A stretch of 15,946 nt of DNA, from assembly GCA_964578975.1 (NCBI GenBank), contig CAZOFA010000054.1, positions 1 through 15,946 on the forward strand. The letters run 5' to 3'. Position numbers and translations under genes: made by a program. Shown piece by piece: positions 1-7,989 of this stretch. The stretch is from CAYRUP01 sp964578975. Its GTDB lineage: Bacteria > Pseudomonadota > Gammaproteobacteria > DSM-16500. Below the pieces are notes generated by a model. It was not told the origin of the DNA and searched no databases. It saw nothing but the letters and a program-made list of their open reading frames with translations. Each line of letters starts with the position of its first letter. Position 1 is the stretch's first letter.

Positions 1-42
1 AAAAAACGGGCGCGGGCTCGGGCACGCAAACGTTCACGATAA
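1..42 (+). CDS. Possible 3' end of an upstream gene with an Arg/Ala-rich tail
   Basis: One + frame is open from the window edge to a TAA at 40-42 and would end in KRARARARKRSR. Such a basic tail is typical of DNA- or RNA-binding proteins. The stretch is much richer in G and C than what follows and uses CGG and GCG codons that are uncommon in the neighbouring genes. Only about a dozen codons are visible, so this may equally be non-coding. The family cannot be named. Confidence 0.3.
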   Translation, partial: KKRARARARKRSR

Positions 43-99
43 AAGCATCTAGAAAGCTTGCCTGTATTCTTGCTACCATAAATCTTTTGGATTGCTGCC

Positions 100-663
100 A
101 TGAGTCAAACTCCGCTACTACCCAATTACGACGACATCAAAGACGCGTTAAGCGACACGCGTTTCACCCCCGCCGAAGTGCATGGATTATTTTGCGGTTA
201 CATCACGGCCACATCCGGTAAAGTGACCCATCAATGGGAAAAAATTATTTTAGGCAAACATAAAAATCCCGATGCACTCGCCTTATTACAATCGCTCTAC
301 GAAATCACTTATCATCAATTGAGCGAATTTTCTTTTGAATTCAGTTTGGTATTACCGAGCGATGCAATAGATATTAATTTGCGCACCGAGGCACTCGGTT
401 TATGGTGCCAAGGTTTTTTAAGCGGTTTAACGCAATACAATATTCCGCTGCAAAATCGCGAAGAAAGTGATGTCACAGAAATTTTAAATAACTTGATTGA
501 AATCGCGCAAGTGAATTTCGGTGATATTGCCGATGACGATGAAGATGAGACCGCATATTTTGAATTAGTAGAATATGTTAGACTGGGCGCCCTGATGGTT
601 TTCCAAGATTTAAAAGCAGCCAACCCTAACACGGCTACAGATGAAAATGATGTGATGCATTAA
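100..663 (+). CDS. ygfB: YgfB/YecA-family protein (UPF0149)
   Basis: This is a 187-residue acidic protein, close to the roughly 190 residues usual for YgfB. It shows the family's helical pattern, with conserved-looking stretches such as AEVHGLFCGY near the N-terminus, LWCQGFLSGL in the middle, and an acidic DDDEDE segment before a final helix. The family has no catalytic motif. In Pseudomonas a YgfB homologue is described as a regulatory protein, but the role in this organism is unknown. The assignment is strengthened by position: ygfB directly precedes pepP and ubiH in many gammaproteobacteria, and here pepP starts 13 bases after its stop. The ATG at 100 has only a weak ribosome site (TGGA about ten bases upstream), but no better in-frame start is visible. 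Confidence 0.9.
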   Translation: MSQTPLLPNYDDIKDALSDTRFTPAEVHGLFCGYITATSGKVTHQWEKIILGKHKNPDALALLQSLYEITYHQLSEFSFEFSLVLPSDAIDINLRTEALGLWCQGFLSGLTQYNIPLQNREESDVTEILNNLIEIAQVNFGDIADDDEDETAYFELVEYVRLGALMVFQDLKAANPNTATDENDVMH

Positions 664-676
664 CGGAGATAACAAT

Positions 677-1987
677 ATGATAAAAATGAATGAATATGCA
701 AAACGACGTCAACAACTCATGCAACAAATTGGTTCATCCGGTATCGTTATTTTAAAAGCAGCAAACACACGCTATCGTAATCACTATCACGAATATCCCT
801 TTCGACAAAATAGTGATTTTTATTATTTAACTGGTTTTAATGAACCGGAAGCGGTACTGGTGCTGGCACCAAAACGCAAAGAAGGTGAATTTATTTTATT
901 TAATCGCACACGCGATCGGGAAAAAGAAATTTGGGATGGTCATCGCGCAGGTCAAGATGGTGCGCGTGAAAATTTTGGTGCGGATGAAGCCTATCCCATT
1001 CAAGAACTCGAAAAACGTTTACCCGAATTATTATTAGGTCGGGAAAATATTCACTGCATGCTCGGTGCTTGTCAAAACTTCGATAAAGTTTTAATAAATG
1101 CAGTCAGTAACGTGCGCGCACAAATTCGTAATGGCATTGCAGCGCCCATCGCTTTTGTGGATATTCGACCGAGCATTCACGAAATGCGTCTCATCAAAAG
1201 CCCCGCAGAAATTGCTTTGATGCGCAAAGCGGCGGAAATTAGTGCCGACGGTCATATCCGTGCGATGCAATTTTGCAAACCGGGGATGAATGAATTTCAA
1301 CTGGAAGCAGAACTGACACATGAATTTCAACGTCAAGGTGCGCGCGCGCATGCGTACACACCGATTGTGGGCAGTGGTGCGAACGGTTGTATTTTACATT
1401 ACATCACCAACGATCAACCGATTAAAAAAGGCGATTTGATTTTGATTGATGCCGGTGCGGAATATCACTATTACGCATCAGATGTCACACGCACTTTTCC
1501 CGCGGATGGTCGATTCAGTGCAGAACAACGCGCCATTTATGAAATTGTTTTAGCGGCGCAACTGGCGGGCATCAACGCGGTGCGCCCGGGTGCAGAGTGG
1601 CATCAAATTGAAAATGTGGTCACCAAAACCATCACGCAAGGGTTGCTCGATGTTGGTTTATTAAAAGGAAAATTAGATGATCTCATCGAACAGCGCGCTT
1701 ATTTTCCTTTCTACATGCACAAATCCGGTCACTGGATTGGATTAGATACGCATGACGTGGGGCGTTATAAAGTTGATGATCAGTGGCGTAAACTCGAAGC
1801 AGGCATGGTGCGTACGGTTGAACCGGGAATTTATATTTCGGCCGATACACCCGGCGTGCCAAAGAGTTGGCACAACATTGGCATTCGCATTGAAGACGAT
1901 GTGTTAGTCACCGACACCGGCAATGAAATATTAAGCGCCGCGGCACCGAAAAAAATTGATGACATTGAAGCATTGATGGCGCAATGA
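677..1987 (+). CDS. pepP: Xaa-Pro aminopeptidase (aminopeptidase P II)
   Basis: A cytoplasmic metallopeptidase of family M24B that removes the N-terminal residue from peptides with proline in second position. At 436 residues it matches the E. coli enzyme (about 440). The N-terminal creatinase-like domain spans roughly residues 1-170 and the pita-bread catalytic domain the rest. The five expected dimanganese ligands are visible: Asp258 in LIDAG, Asp269 in SDVTRTF, His352 in GHWIGLDTHD, Glu382 in VEPGIYI and Glu406 in GIRIEDD. His241 in ILHYITN matches the substrate-binding histidine. The start at 677 has a GGAG ribosome site at a suitable distance. The stop overlaps the ubiH start as ATGA, implying translational coupling within the ygfB-pepP-ubiH operon. 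No key residue is missing. Confidence 0.96.
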   Translation: MIKMNEYAKRRQQLMQQIGSSGIVILKAANTRYRNHYHEYPFRQNSDFYYLTGFNEPEAVLVLAPKRKEGEFILFNRTRDREKEIWDGHRAGQDGARENFGADEAYPIQELEKRLPELLLGRENIHCMLGACQNFDKVLINAVSNVRAQIRNGIAAPIAFVDIRPSIHEMRLIKSPAEIALMRKAAEISADGHIRAMQFCKPGMNEFQLEAELTHEFQRQGARAHAYTPIVGSGANGCILHYITNDQPIKKGDLILIDAGAEYHYYASDVTRTFPADGRFSAEQRAIYEIVLAAQLAGINAVRPGAEWHQIENVVTKTITQGLLDVGLLKGKLDDLIEQRAYFPFYMHKSGHWIGLDTHDVGRYKVDDQWRKLEAGMVRTVEPGIYISADTPGVPKSWHNIGIRIEDDVLVTDTGNEILSAAAPKKIDDIEALMAQ

Positions 1988-3150
1988 TGGATTTTGATAT
2001 TGTCATTGTGGGCGGCGGCATGGTGGGAGCAACCATTGCCGTCGCACTCAAAAATTCAAATTTGCGTATTGCATTAATCGATGCAGTGGAAACACATGCA
2101 GAAGACAAACGATTGATTGCGCTCAATCACAGTAGTTGTTTACTGCTTAAAAATCTGGGGATTTGGCCATCACTCGCAAATCATGCCACACCAATTCGTC
2201 AAGTGCATATTTCGCGTCGCGGACATTTTGGTATCACTCGTCTGAATGCGTCAGAATTAGCTTTAAACGAATTAGGTCATCTGATTCCTGCAAAATATAT
2301 TAATGTAGCGTTGTATGATGCGCTGGCGCAATTAAAAAATTTCACGCGACTTTGTCCTGCGACGTTGACTGATCTGCACACTGAACTTAATCATGTCTCA
2401 CTCACGATCGCGCAACAAAAAATTAACACACGCATTGTCATTGCTGCAGATGGCACGCATTCAACTGTGCGCAAATTATTAAAAATTCCAACCGAGATCA
2501 TTGATTATCAGCAAAAAGCATTAGTCACTCAAATTGATTTAACACGCAGTCATCAGCATGTGGCGTATGAACGTTTTTTAGCGCAAGGTGCCATCGCCAT
2601 GTTACCGCTCGGGGAAAATCAAGCCGCCATGATTTGGTCGGGAAATAATGCTGATATTGAGAATTTATTAAAGTTATCTGACGAAGATTTTTTACAACAA
2701 TTACAACAACAATTTGGTTATCGTCTAGGAAAATTAAAAAAATCGCATGAACGATTTTTTTATCCGTTGCAATTTGTGAAAGCGCGCGAACAAATCACAC
2801 AGCGAATTATTTTAATTGGCAATGCTGCACACACCGTGCATCCCATCGCCGCACAAGGATTAAATTTAGCCTTGTATGAAATTGCAATTTTAGCCGAACA
2901 TTTCACTCAACAAACCTCAGAAACTTTGTCACTGAATATGAATTCAAATTATTTTCAGCAACAAAATTTTAGCCTTCCGTTGTCACATCATTTAACGCAA
3001 TTATTTTCTGCCGATTTTTTTATTCTGAATGCGACGCGGCAAATCGGGATGGTGGGGCTTGATCTATTTCCGAAGATGAAACAACATTTTGTAAAACGAT
3101 TGTTGGGTAAAACTAAGCAAGCACCGCTGTTGTTAATCGACTCGGACTAA
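1984..3150 (+). CDS. ubiH: UbiH-like FAD-dependent ubiquinone hydroxylase
   Basis: A flavin monooxygenase of the UbiH/COQ6 family (388 residues, like E. coli UbiH), which hydroxylates the aromatic ring during ubiquinone synthesis on the inner face of the membrane. Visible motifs in order are the dinucleotide-binding GGGMVG (residues 10-15), the DG motif in AADGTHSTVR (about 155-163), and the FAD-ribityl motif GNAAHTVHPIAAQGLN (279-294). The last has Asn after the first Gly, as in UbiH, rather than the GD of most relatives. The start overlaps the pepP stop, and a second ATG follows immediately at 1987, so the true start is one of these two. UbiH versus UbiI/UbiF is decided mainly by the pepP neighbour. 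Codons become more AT-rich toward the 3' end. Confidence 0.9.
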   Translation: MMDFDIVIVGGGMVGATIAVALKNSNLRIALIDAVETHAEDKRLIALNHSSCLLLKNLGIWPSLANHATPIRQVHISRRGHFGITRLNASELALNELGHLIPAKYINVALYDALAQLKNFTRLCPATLTDLHTELNHVSLTIAQQKINTRIVIAADGTHSTVRKLLKIPTEIIDYQQKALVTQIDLTRSHQHVAYERFLAQGAIAMLPLGENQAAMIWSGNNADIENLLKLSDEDFLQQLQQQFGYRLGKLKKSHERFFYPLQFVKAREQITQRIILIGNAAHTVHPIAAQGLNLALYEIAILAEHFTQQTSETLSLNMNSNYFQQQNFSLPLSHHLTQLFSADFFILNATRQIGMVGLDLFPKMKQHFVKRLLGKTKQAPLLLIDSD

Positions 3151-3224
3151 TCTGCGGATTATGCGGTAAGTGAGTAATCCATTGAATAATATATAATTTG
3201 TTGTAATGAATTGTATTCTTGCTC

Positions 3225-3252
3225 TTGATATCCTCTATTATTGGTATATAAT
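3225..3252 (+). promoter_or_regulatory. Sigma-70-type promoter for the ankyrin gene
   Basis: TTGATA at 3225-3230 and TATAAT at 3247-3252 are separated by 16 bases, in an AT-rich gap between ubiH and the ankyrin gene. Transcription would begin near 3259, giving a leader of about 25 bases. The ankyrin gene is therefore probably expressed independently of the ubi operon. No obvious factor-independent terminator was seen between ubiH and this promoter. Confidence 0.65.
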
Positions 3253-3284
3253 ATTTATACAATCATATAATTAGAGCCCACTTA

Positions 3285-6200
3285 ATGCGCACAGACCATG
3301 ACCCTAAGCCCGATGTCTTAACCCAAGCAGCCATTGATTTGGCAGAAACAAGCGATAGCACGCATGCGTCAGCGCCAAGCGCCTCCGCTGCAAGAATGAT
3401 TCGAGTTTTTCATGCGAATTATCCAGAGATTAAAACGCATTTATTAACTGATCATGTTGAGATTGCCTATTCGTTGACTGAAGCCATGCGCTTAGAATTT
3501 CAAGGTAAACCAACACCTCAAACAGAAACCAAAGGAACCCCAACGAAAGAAGACGAGTTAAAAAAAACTATTCAAAATACGATCAGAGCACAAATCTATT
3601 TAATTAAATATCTTGAACGAGTGATTCAAGAGAAAGAACTTCCACCTGTTTCACCACGCTACGCAGATCATCCTGACATTCAACATACCCTTGAATTGAT
3701 TAAACGCATTCACATGAATCAAGAATTGACGGCTGAAAAAAAATTAGTATTGCCGCCGGAAAAAAAATTATTAGTTTTTAAACAAATGTTATCCATGGCA
3801 AAGATATGTCCGGGCATACAGTTAACGGAACTTACTGAGGCCGATCGTGATAATTGGGCGAAATATAATGAGTGGTGGAATCTAAATCATGCGCAGTGGA
3901 GCGAAAACCCCGTCTTTGACCCGAACACCAAAAAACTGGAAAAGGTCACGGCGAGTATTGCAGAAACTTTAAATTTAACCAGTCGAGCGCTACTGGATAG
4001 CACTAAATTTTTAGCATCGCCACCAAAAGATACAGAAGCACAAATTTCATTAGAAGAACAACAAGAAAAAGATATCAATCATCGTATTCACTCATTTTGT
4101 CAAACTTGCATCGACTTACAAAAACAAGTCGAAGCAGGTAATTTTGAAAAATGTTCGACGGGTCGTCAGCATGATTTAATATTTTTATTCGATAAATCTT
4201 TTTTGATAAACCCGACCACAACAATTGAATTAGCCAGAAGCAGAAGTACGCTTGTATATGAGAAAATGAATGTTTTTATAGAAATGGAAATGAGAAAAAT
4301 AACAGATGAAAAACGCCTTTTTAAATTGTTTATCGATTGGATTGAAAAAAAATTACCGAAAGAAGATGAAGTTCCTGTTGTGATTGAATTTTTGCGCGAG
4401 CAGTTTTCGCAGAAACCAGGCTTTGAAGAAAAAACCAATGACATCGATCCTGATCAAGGCTGGAAAGCCGCTTTTATTAATTTTTTGGAAGAAGAATGCT
4501 TACGCTATGGAATAGACCCCAATGTAAAAGGCGCCAAGGAATTAGCTATCAAAGATTATGTGGAATATGTTGAAAGCTTGCCTTTTCCAATCACACTGAA
4601 CAGTGTGATGCCGTTATATCAATCCCTGATCAAAACAGAAGATTTACCAGTTGCTCCAAAAGCAACTACTCCTGAGTTGCGTCACTTAATCGAATTAAGA
4701 AACAAAGCACTTGAAATTTTTAAACATGAAATGCGTCACAAAGACTGGTCAAAGTCATTTGAACTTCCGATTAAAAGATTATATGACGCATTAAAATTAG
4801 CTGACAATTTGTATCATTACCGTAATTTAACAGTTTTTTCTCAAGAAGAAAAAGATGAAAAATCATTTGGTGACGTTTCTAAAGAATTACAAAGTACGCT
4901 CACTGAATTTTTTGAAAATTATGACTTGAATAAGAATCCACCCGATAATTTTGCTAAAGTTCAAGAAAATTATGTAGCCATTGAAAAAACATTCAATAAA
5001 AAAACTAATAAAGAAAGCATTGAACATATTTTTGGAAAATTTAAAGCTGCAGAAGAAAAGTTTGACGTCGAGTATGAAAAACTGCATGTGTTAAATCTGG
5101 AAGAAAAAACTGTCAATCCGCAGATTTTTTTAACCGATGGCACACTGGAAAAATGGCATCGACAATACGTTTCTTTTACACAAATGGAAATTGATTTGTC
5201 TTCGTATGAAATAAATCGAATATTATTACATGGCTTAACGGTACCTTTTTTAGAATGGTCTCCCGCCTTTTGTCATGCGATCCGATTAGTGACGCAATGG
5301 GTCACACATTCTTATGCATCGGATCCGCCGGATCTCGCTTCACTAAAAAAATCTTATCACGGTACGCTGTTAAATAATCTTGCTTTCATGTTATTTATAA
5401 AAGAACACATCGGGATCAGTGATAACACAAAATTACAATATTCAGCGTTACTGGGCACCAAAGGCGCGCATAAAATAATTTATGAAAATCAGATTCCAAA
5501 TTTATTTGGTCTTGCAGAAGACAAGTTTTCTATCGATGAACGTCTGCAACTGATCGAATCGATACCCAGCGATTATTTGGATTTTAATCAACGACAACGT
5601 TTTGATGGCGTTGCTGGCGCAACAATGCTTTGGCAAGCCGCCAGCAAAGGTCATTTGGAAATAGTAGAAGCTTTGTTTGACCCTGAGCGTCACAGAGGAA
5701 TCCAAGTAGATCTTGGGCTCCATAATGGATGTACTCCATTGATGATTGCGGCAGAAAAAGGTCATTTGGAGGTGGTGAGGTTTTTACTGAGCAAAGGAGC
5801 TAATCCTAACGCAAAAACCAGCGATGGGATGTGGACACCACTTTTCACTGCAGCAGATAAAGGTTATGTAGAGATCGTTAAGCTACTGCTTGAACGTGAT
5901 AATCTTGACCCTGTTCAACACGTGCGGCCGAATGGTGATACCCCCATTCATCTCGCAAAAAAACATCCCTCTGTGATTCAAGCATTTAAAGAATCTGATT
6001 TTGTATACCGTGAAAATGCTGACCATGAAACTTTGTTAAGCAGCCTTTTTAAAGATTTTAATCGTCATCGTGATCAAATTATATTTTTACTGAAGCATGC
6101 TAAAACACAAGATCCACGATTTCAGAAAAATGTCTTCGAATTGTTTTTTAAATTCAGCTTATATCTTCATGATCGTCAGCTACCTAAATTGCCAGACATT

Positions 6201-7688
6201 TCTGAATTGACAAACTCACTTGAAACTGATCCCTCAACAAAATGTCAAATGGGTTATCTTGTAGGAAGCATGTTAATCCATATGTTTTCTGGTTTGGAAC
6301 TTTACAGTGATCTCGACAAGATGATATCCCAAGTAAATAAATTACTTAAAAAAGAACAAGTTTTAGATCCGGAGTTAGCATTGGCTGTTTATGATATAGG
6401 TATAAGATTGTCGTTGGGAGTAAAGGGAGAAAAGGGAAGAGACAAAGAAATTAAGTTACATAGAATAATTTCAATATTTGATATCGCAGCGCAAATGATT
6501 CCAGATAATCATCCAGCAACAGAAATGGTGTTAAAAAACTTAATAACATATAGACGACGCTTACCGGAAAATCTTACACATTTAAATAAAGAAATAGAGC
6601 GAATTTCAAAAATTTTAGATAGCGAAGAGAAAAAAGGTGAAATATCCAGATATTGTCCGCAAAGTTCTTTTTATTGGTTTAATGAAGTTATTAAATCGTT
6701 AACAAATAGAGAAAATGATATTGCAGCAGAATTTTCTATTGTGTTAATACGTTACGTGCTCGCTTTCACACCTGCACCTGGTGAAACAGATGAAGAAATA
6801 AATCTAATTAATAATCTTAATTATATTTTACTTATAAAATATTTGGAATTAGGAAAATTTGAAAATGTCCTCTCCTTACTTGAAAAAGTAGATAAATTAG
6901 AAAATAATCTACTTGACCCAACAGCTCTTCCTTTGATTCATACACTCATTACGCAAGCAGAAAGAAATCAGGATCAACTAGAAAATTATTATAACATTCT
7001 TGAATTCATCCTTGAAAAATTTCCAACAGAACCTCAAAAATTCCATAGTCATAATCAAAATGCTCGGGATAAACTGAGAAACTCAAGCGAGTCCGTTAAC
7101 AATTGTTTTCTACCTTTATTTACGACACCTGAAGACAGAGCACAGCAAGCACTTCGATCCACAATATTGGAAGTCATCATTAATAATACGCACCTTCAAT
7201 CTCTTTTAGAAGGAAGAAGTCAATTTCCGCAGCAAACTTGTTTCAAAGGAACCGAAGAAGTTGATATTGCTGCCGAATTAAAAAATCAAATCCAAACTCT
7301 AAAAGAGTATGTTCATCCAACGACAGGAAGCGCTAAAACTAAAGTTTCAATGGAGTTTATGAATAATAAATTCTTACCATTCATATTTAATTACAATCGA
7401 GTCGCCAAAGCTGTTTTGAATGGTGGAATACCCGTTGTGACTATTTCTGACGACAGTAACAGAAGCCTGATCATTGCAAAAGTGAATGAAATAATAAAAT
7501 TTATCGCTGATTATACTGGTCAAGAAGCAGCATATCTGAGCGCAATTCCAAATAAAGAATTTGGACTCGCGCGCGAAGCGAAATCACCCAGTGTGACTCC
7601 CGTGTCAGTATTTAACAAAGCATCTCCACCTCCACCACCTCCTCTTCCTGGAACAAGCAAAACGCCCGGGAAAAATTCAAATCCCTGA
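3285..7688 (+). CDS. Giant ankyrin-repeat protein with FH1-like polyproline tail, probable effector
   Basis: A 1467-residue, largely alpha-helical, charged protein with no signal peptide or membrane segment. Residues 1-770 match no family I can name. They include a short tandem, EKKLVLP then PEKKLL, near residues 152-163. Four ankyrin repeats follow at about 774-807, 814-846, 847-880 and 883-906, with clear TPLMIAAEKGHLEVVRFLL and TPLFTAADKGYVEIVKLLL signatures. The first and fourth are degenerate. Residues 907-1420 are again helical and may form a solenoid. The protein ends with six prolines and LPG (1448-1456), like the profilin-binding FH1 segments of formins, then TSKTPGKNSNP. Ankyrin proteins of this size are common among type IV secretion effectors of Legionellales. 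Secretion is an inference, and no classical E-block is visible at the C-terminus. The ribosome site is weak (AGAG). The gene is richer in A and T than pepP. Its last 12 bases overlap a small convergent gene. Confidence 0.9.
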   Translation: MRTDHDPKPDVLTQAAIDLAETSDSTHASAPSASAARMIRVFHANYPEIKTHLLTDHVEIAYSLTEAMRLEFQGKPTPQTETKGTPTKEDELKKTIQNTIRAQIYLIKYLERVIQEKELPPVSPRYADHPDIQHTLELIKRIHMNQELTAEKKLVLPPEKKLLVFKQMLSMAKICPGIQLTELTEADRDNWAKYNEWWNLNHAQWSENPVFDPNTKKLEKVTASIAETLNLTSRALLDSTKFLASPPKDTEAQISLEEQQEKDINHRIHSFCQTCIDLQKQVEAGNFEKCSTGRQHDLIFLFDKSFLINPTTTIELARSRSTLVYEKMNVFIEMEMRKITDEKRLFKLFIDWIEKKLPKEDEVPVVIEFLREQFSQKPGFEEKTNDIDPDQGWKAAFINFLEEECLRYGIDPNVKGAKELAIKDYVEYVESLPFPITLNSVMPLYQSLIKTEDLPVAPKATTPELRHLIELRNKALEIFKHEMRHKDWSKSFELPIKRLYDALKLADNLYHYRNLTVFSQEEKDEKSFGDVSKELQSTLTEFFENYDLNKNPPDNFAKVQENYVAIEKTFNKKTNKESIEHIFGKFKAAEEKFDVEYEKLHVLNLEEKTVNPQIFLTDGTLEKWHRQYVSFTQMEIDLSSYEINRILLHGLTVPFLEWSPAFCHAIRLVTQWVTHSYASDPPDLASLKKSYHGTLLNNLAFMLFIKEHIGISDNTKLQYSALLGTKGAHKIIYENQIPNLFGLAEDKFSIDERLQLIESIPSDYLDFNQRQRFDGVAGATMLWQAASKGHLEIVEALFDPERHRGIQVDLGLHNGCTPLMIAAEKGHLEVVRFLLSKGANPNAKTSDGMWTPLFTAADKGYVEIVKLLLERDNLDPVQHVRPNGDTPIHLAKKHPSVIQAFKESDFVYRENADHETLLSSLFKDFNRHRDQIIFLLKHAKTQDPRFQKNVFELFFKFSLYLHDRQLPKLPDISELTNSLETDPSTKCQMGYLVGSMLIHMFSGLELYSDLDKMISQVNKLLKKEQVLDPELALAVYDIGIRLSLGVKGEKGRDKEIKLHRIISIFDIAAQMIPDNHPATEMVLKNLITYRRRLPENLTHLNKEIERISKILDSEEKKGEISRYCPQSSFYWFNEVIKSLTNRENDIAAEFSIVLIRYVLAFTPAPGETDEEINLINNLNYILLIKYLELGKFENVLSLLEKVDKLENNLLDPTALPLIHTLITQAERNQDQLENYYNILEFILEKFPTEPQKFHSHNQNARDKLRNSSESVNNCFLPLFTTPEDRAQQALRSTILEVIINNTHLQSLLEGRSQFPQQTCFKGTEEVDIAAELKNQIQTLKEYVHPTTGSAKTKVSMEFMNNKFLPFIFNYNRVAKAVLNGGIPVVTISDDSNRSLIIAKVNEIIKFIADYTGQEAAYLSAIPNKEFGLAREAKSPSVTPVSVFNKASPPPPPPLPGTSKTPGKNSNP

Positions 7689-7817
7689 TTTTCTCCTCCT
7701 GGTTGCCGCAGATTGTTGAGGTTGAGCTTGTTTTTTTGGTGATGGTTCAAACGTCCCATAGTTTTTCCAGTTGAATTTTTTGGGTTTAGTTGTTTCTGGC
7801 TTTTCATTTTTAAACAT
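7677..7817 (-). CDS. Small basic SPKK-motif protein A
   Basis: A 46-residue basic protein of unknown function. It has KP at residues 6-7, a KKFNW segment, then SPKKQAQP, and ends TRRRKSGI. I infer it is real because it aligns with small protein B (9983-10213, -). Both begin M-x4-KP, then have KK-x-x-W and SPKK-x-AQP, in the same order. The ATG at 7817 is chosen because it puts KP at the same distance from the start as in protein B and has a GAGG ribosome site (7823-7826) five bases upstream. An in-frame ATG at 7859 would add 14 residues. The 3' end overlaps the ankyrin gene tail to tail by 12 bases. No convincing promoter was found. This gene is the main content of the gap between the ankyrin and acyltransferase genes. 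Confidence 0.5.
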   Translation of the reverse strand: MFKNEKPETTKPKKFNWKNYGTFEPSPKKQAQPQQSAATRRRKSGI

Positions 7818-7946
7818 ACGCGCCTCGTATTTGAGGGCTACGTGATGATCCCCGGGCATTGGTTATATTTCCTAAAACGTAATGCAATGATTTGTATTGA
7901 GTTTCAAATTTAAGCCCACATCAAACTACACAATTAGATGAAATTA

Positions 7947-7955
7947 TGGTATAAA
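7947..7955 (+). promoter_or_regulatory. Possible extended -10 promoter for the acyltransferase gene
   Basis: TGG followed by TATAAA (7950-7955) forms an extended -10 element 34 bases before the acyltransferase ATG. No good -35 hexamer is seen at the right distance, which is tolerated by extended -10 promoters. The rest of the gap from 7861 to 7989 is AT-rich, with nothing else recognised. Confidence 0.4.
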
Positions 7956-7989
7956 ACCTGGCTTTTTATACTACCTTAGAAATGCAGAT

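Noticed and set aside
3156..3180. GGATTA/TAATCC inverted repeat after ubiH as a terminator
   Set aside because: Only six base pairs with a 13-base loop and no T run follow, too weak to call.
3540..3775. Several runs of eight A in the ankyrin gene as phase-variation tracts
   Set aside because: Runs of this length are frequent in this AT-rich gene, encode Lys/Glu-Lys stretches in frame, and none sits at a promoter or just after the start.
7520..7807. A 95-codon - strand frame with a poly-glycine stretch opposite the ankyrin gene end
   Set aside because: The glycine run is the reverse reading of the proline codons of the ankyrin tail. Small gene A in another frame of the same strand is better supported by its paralogue.
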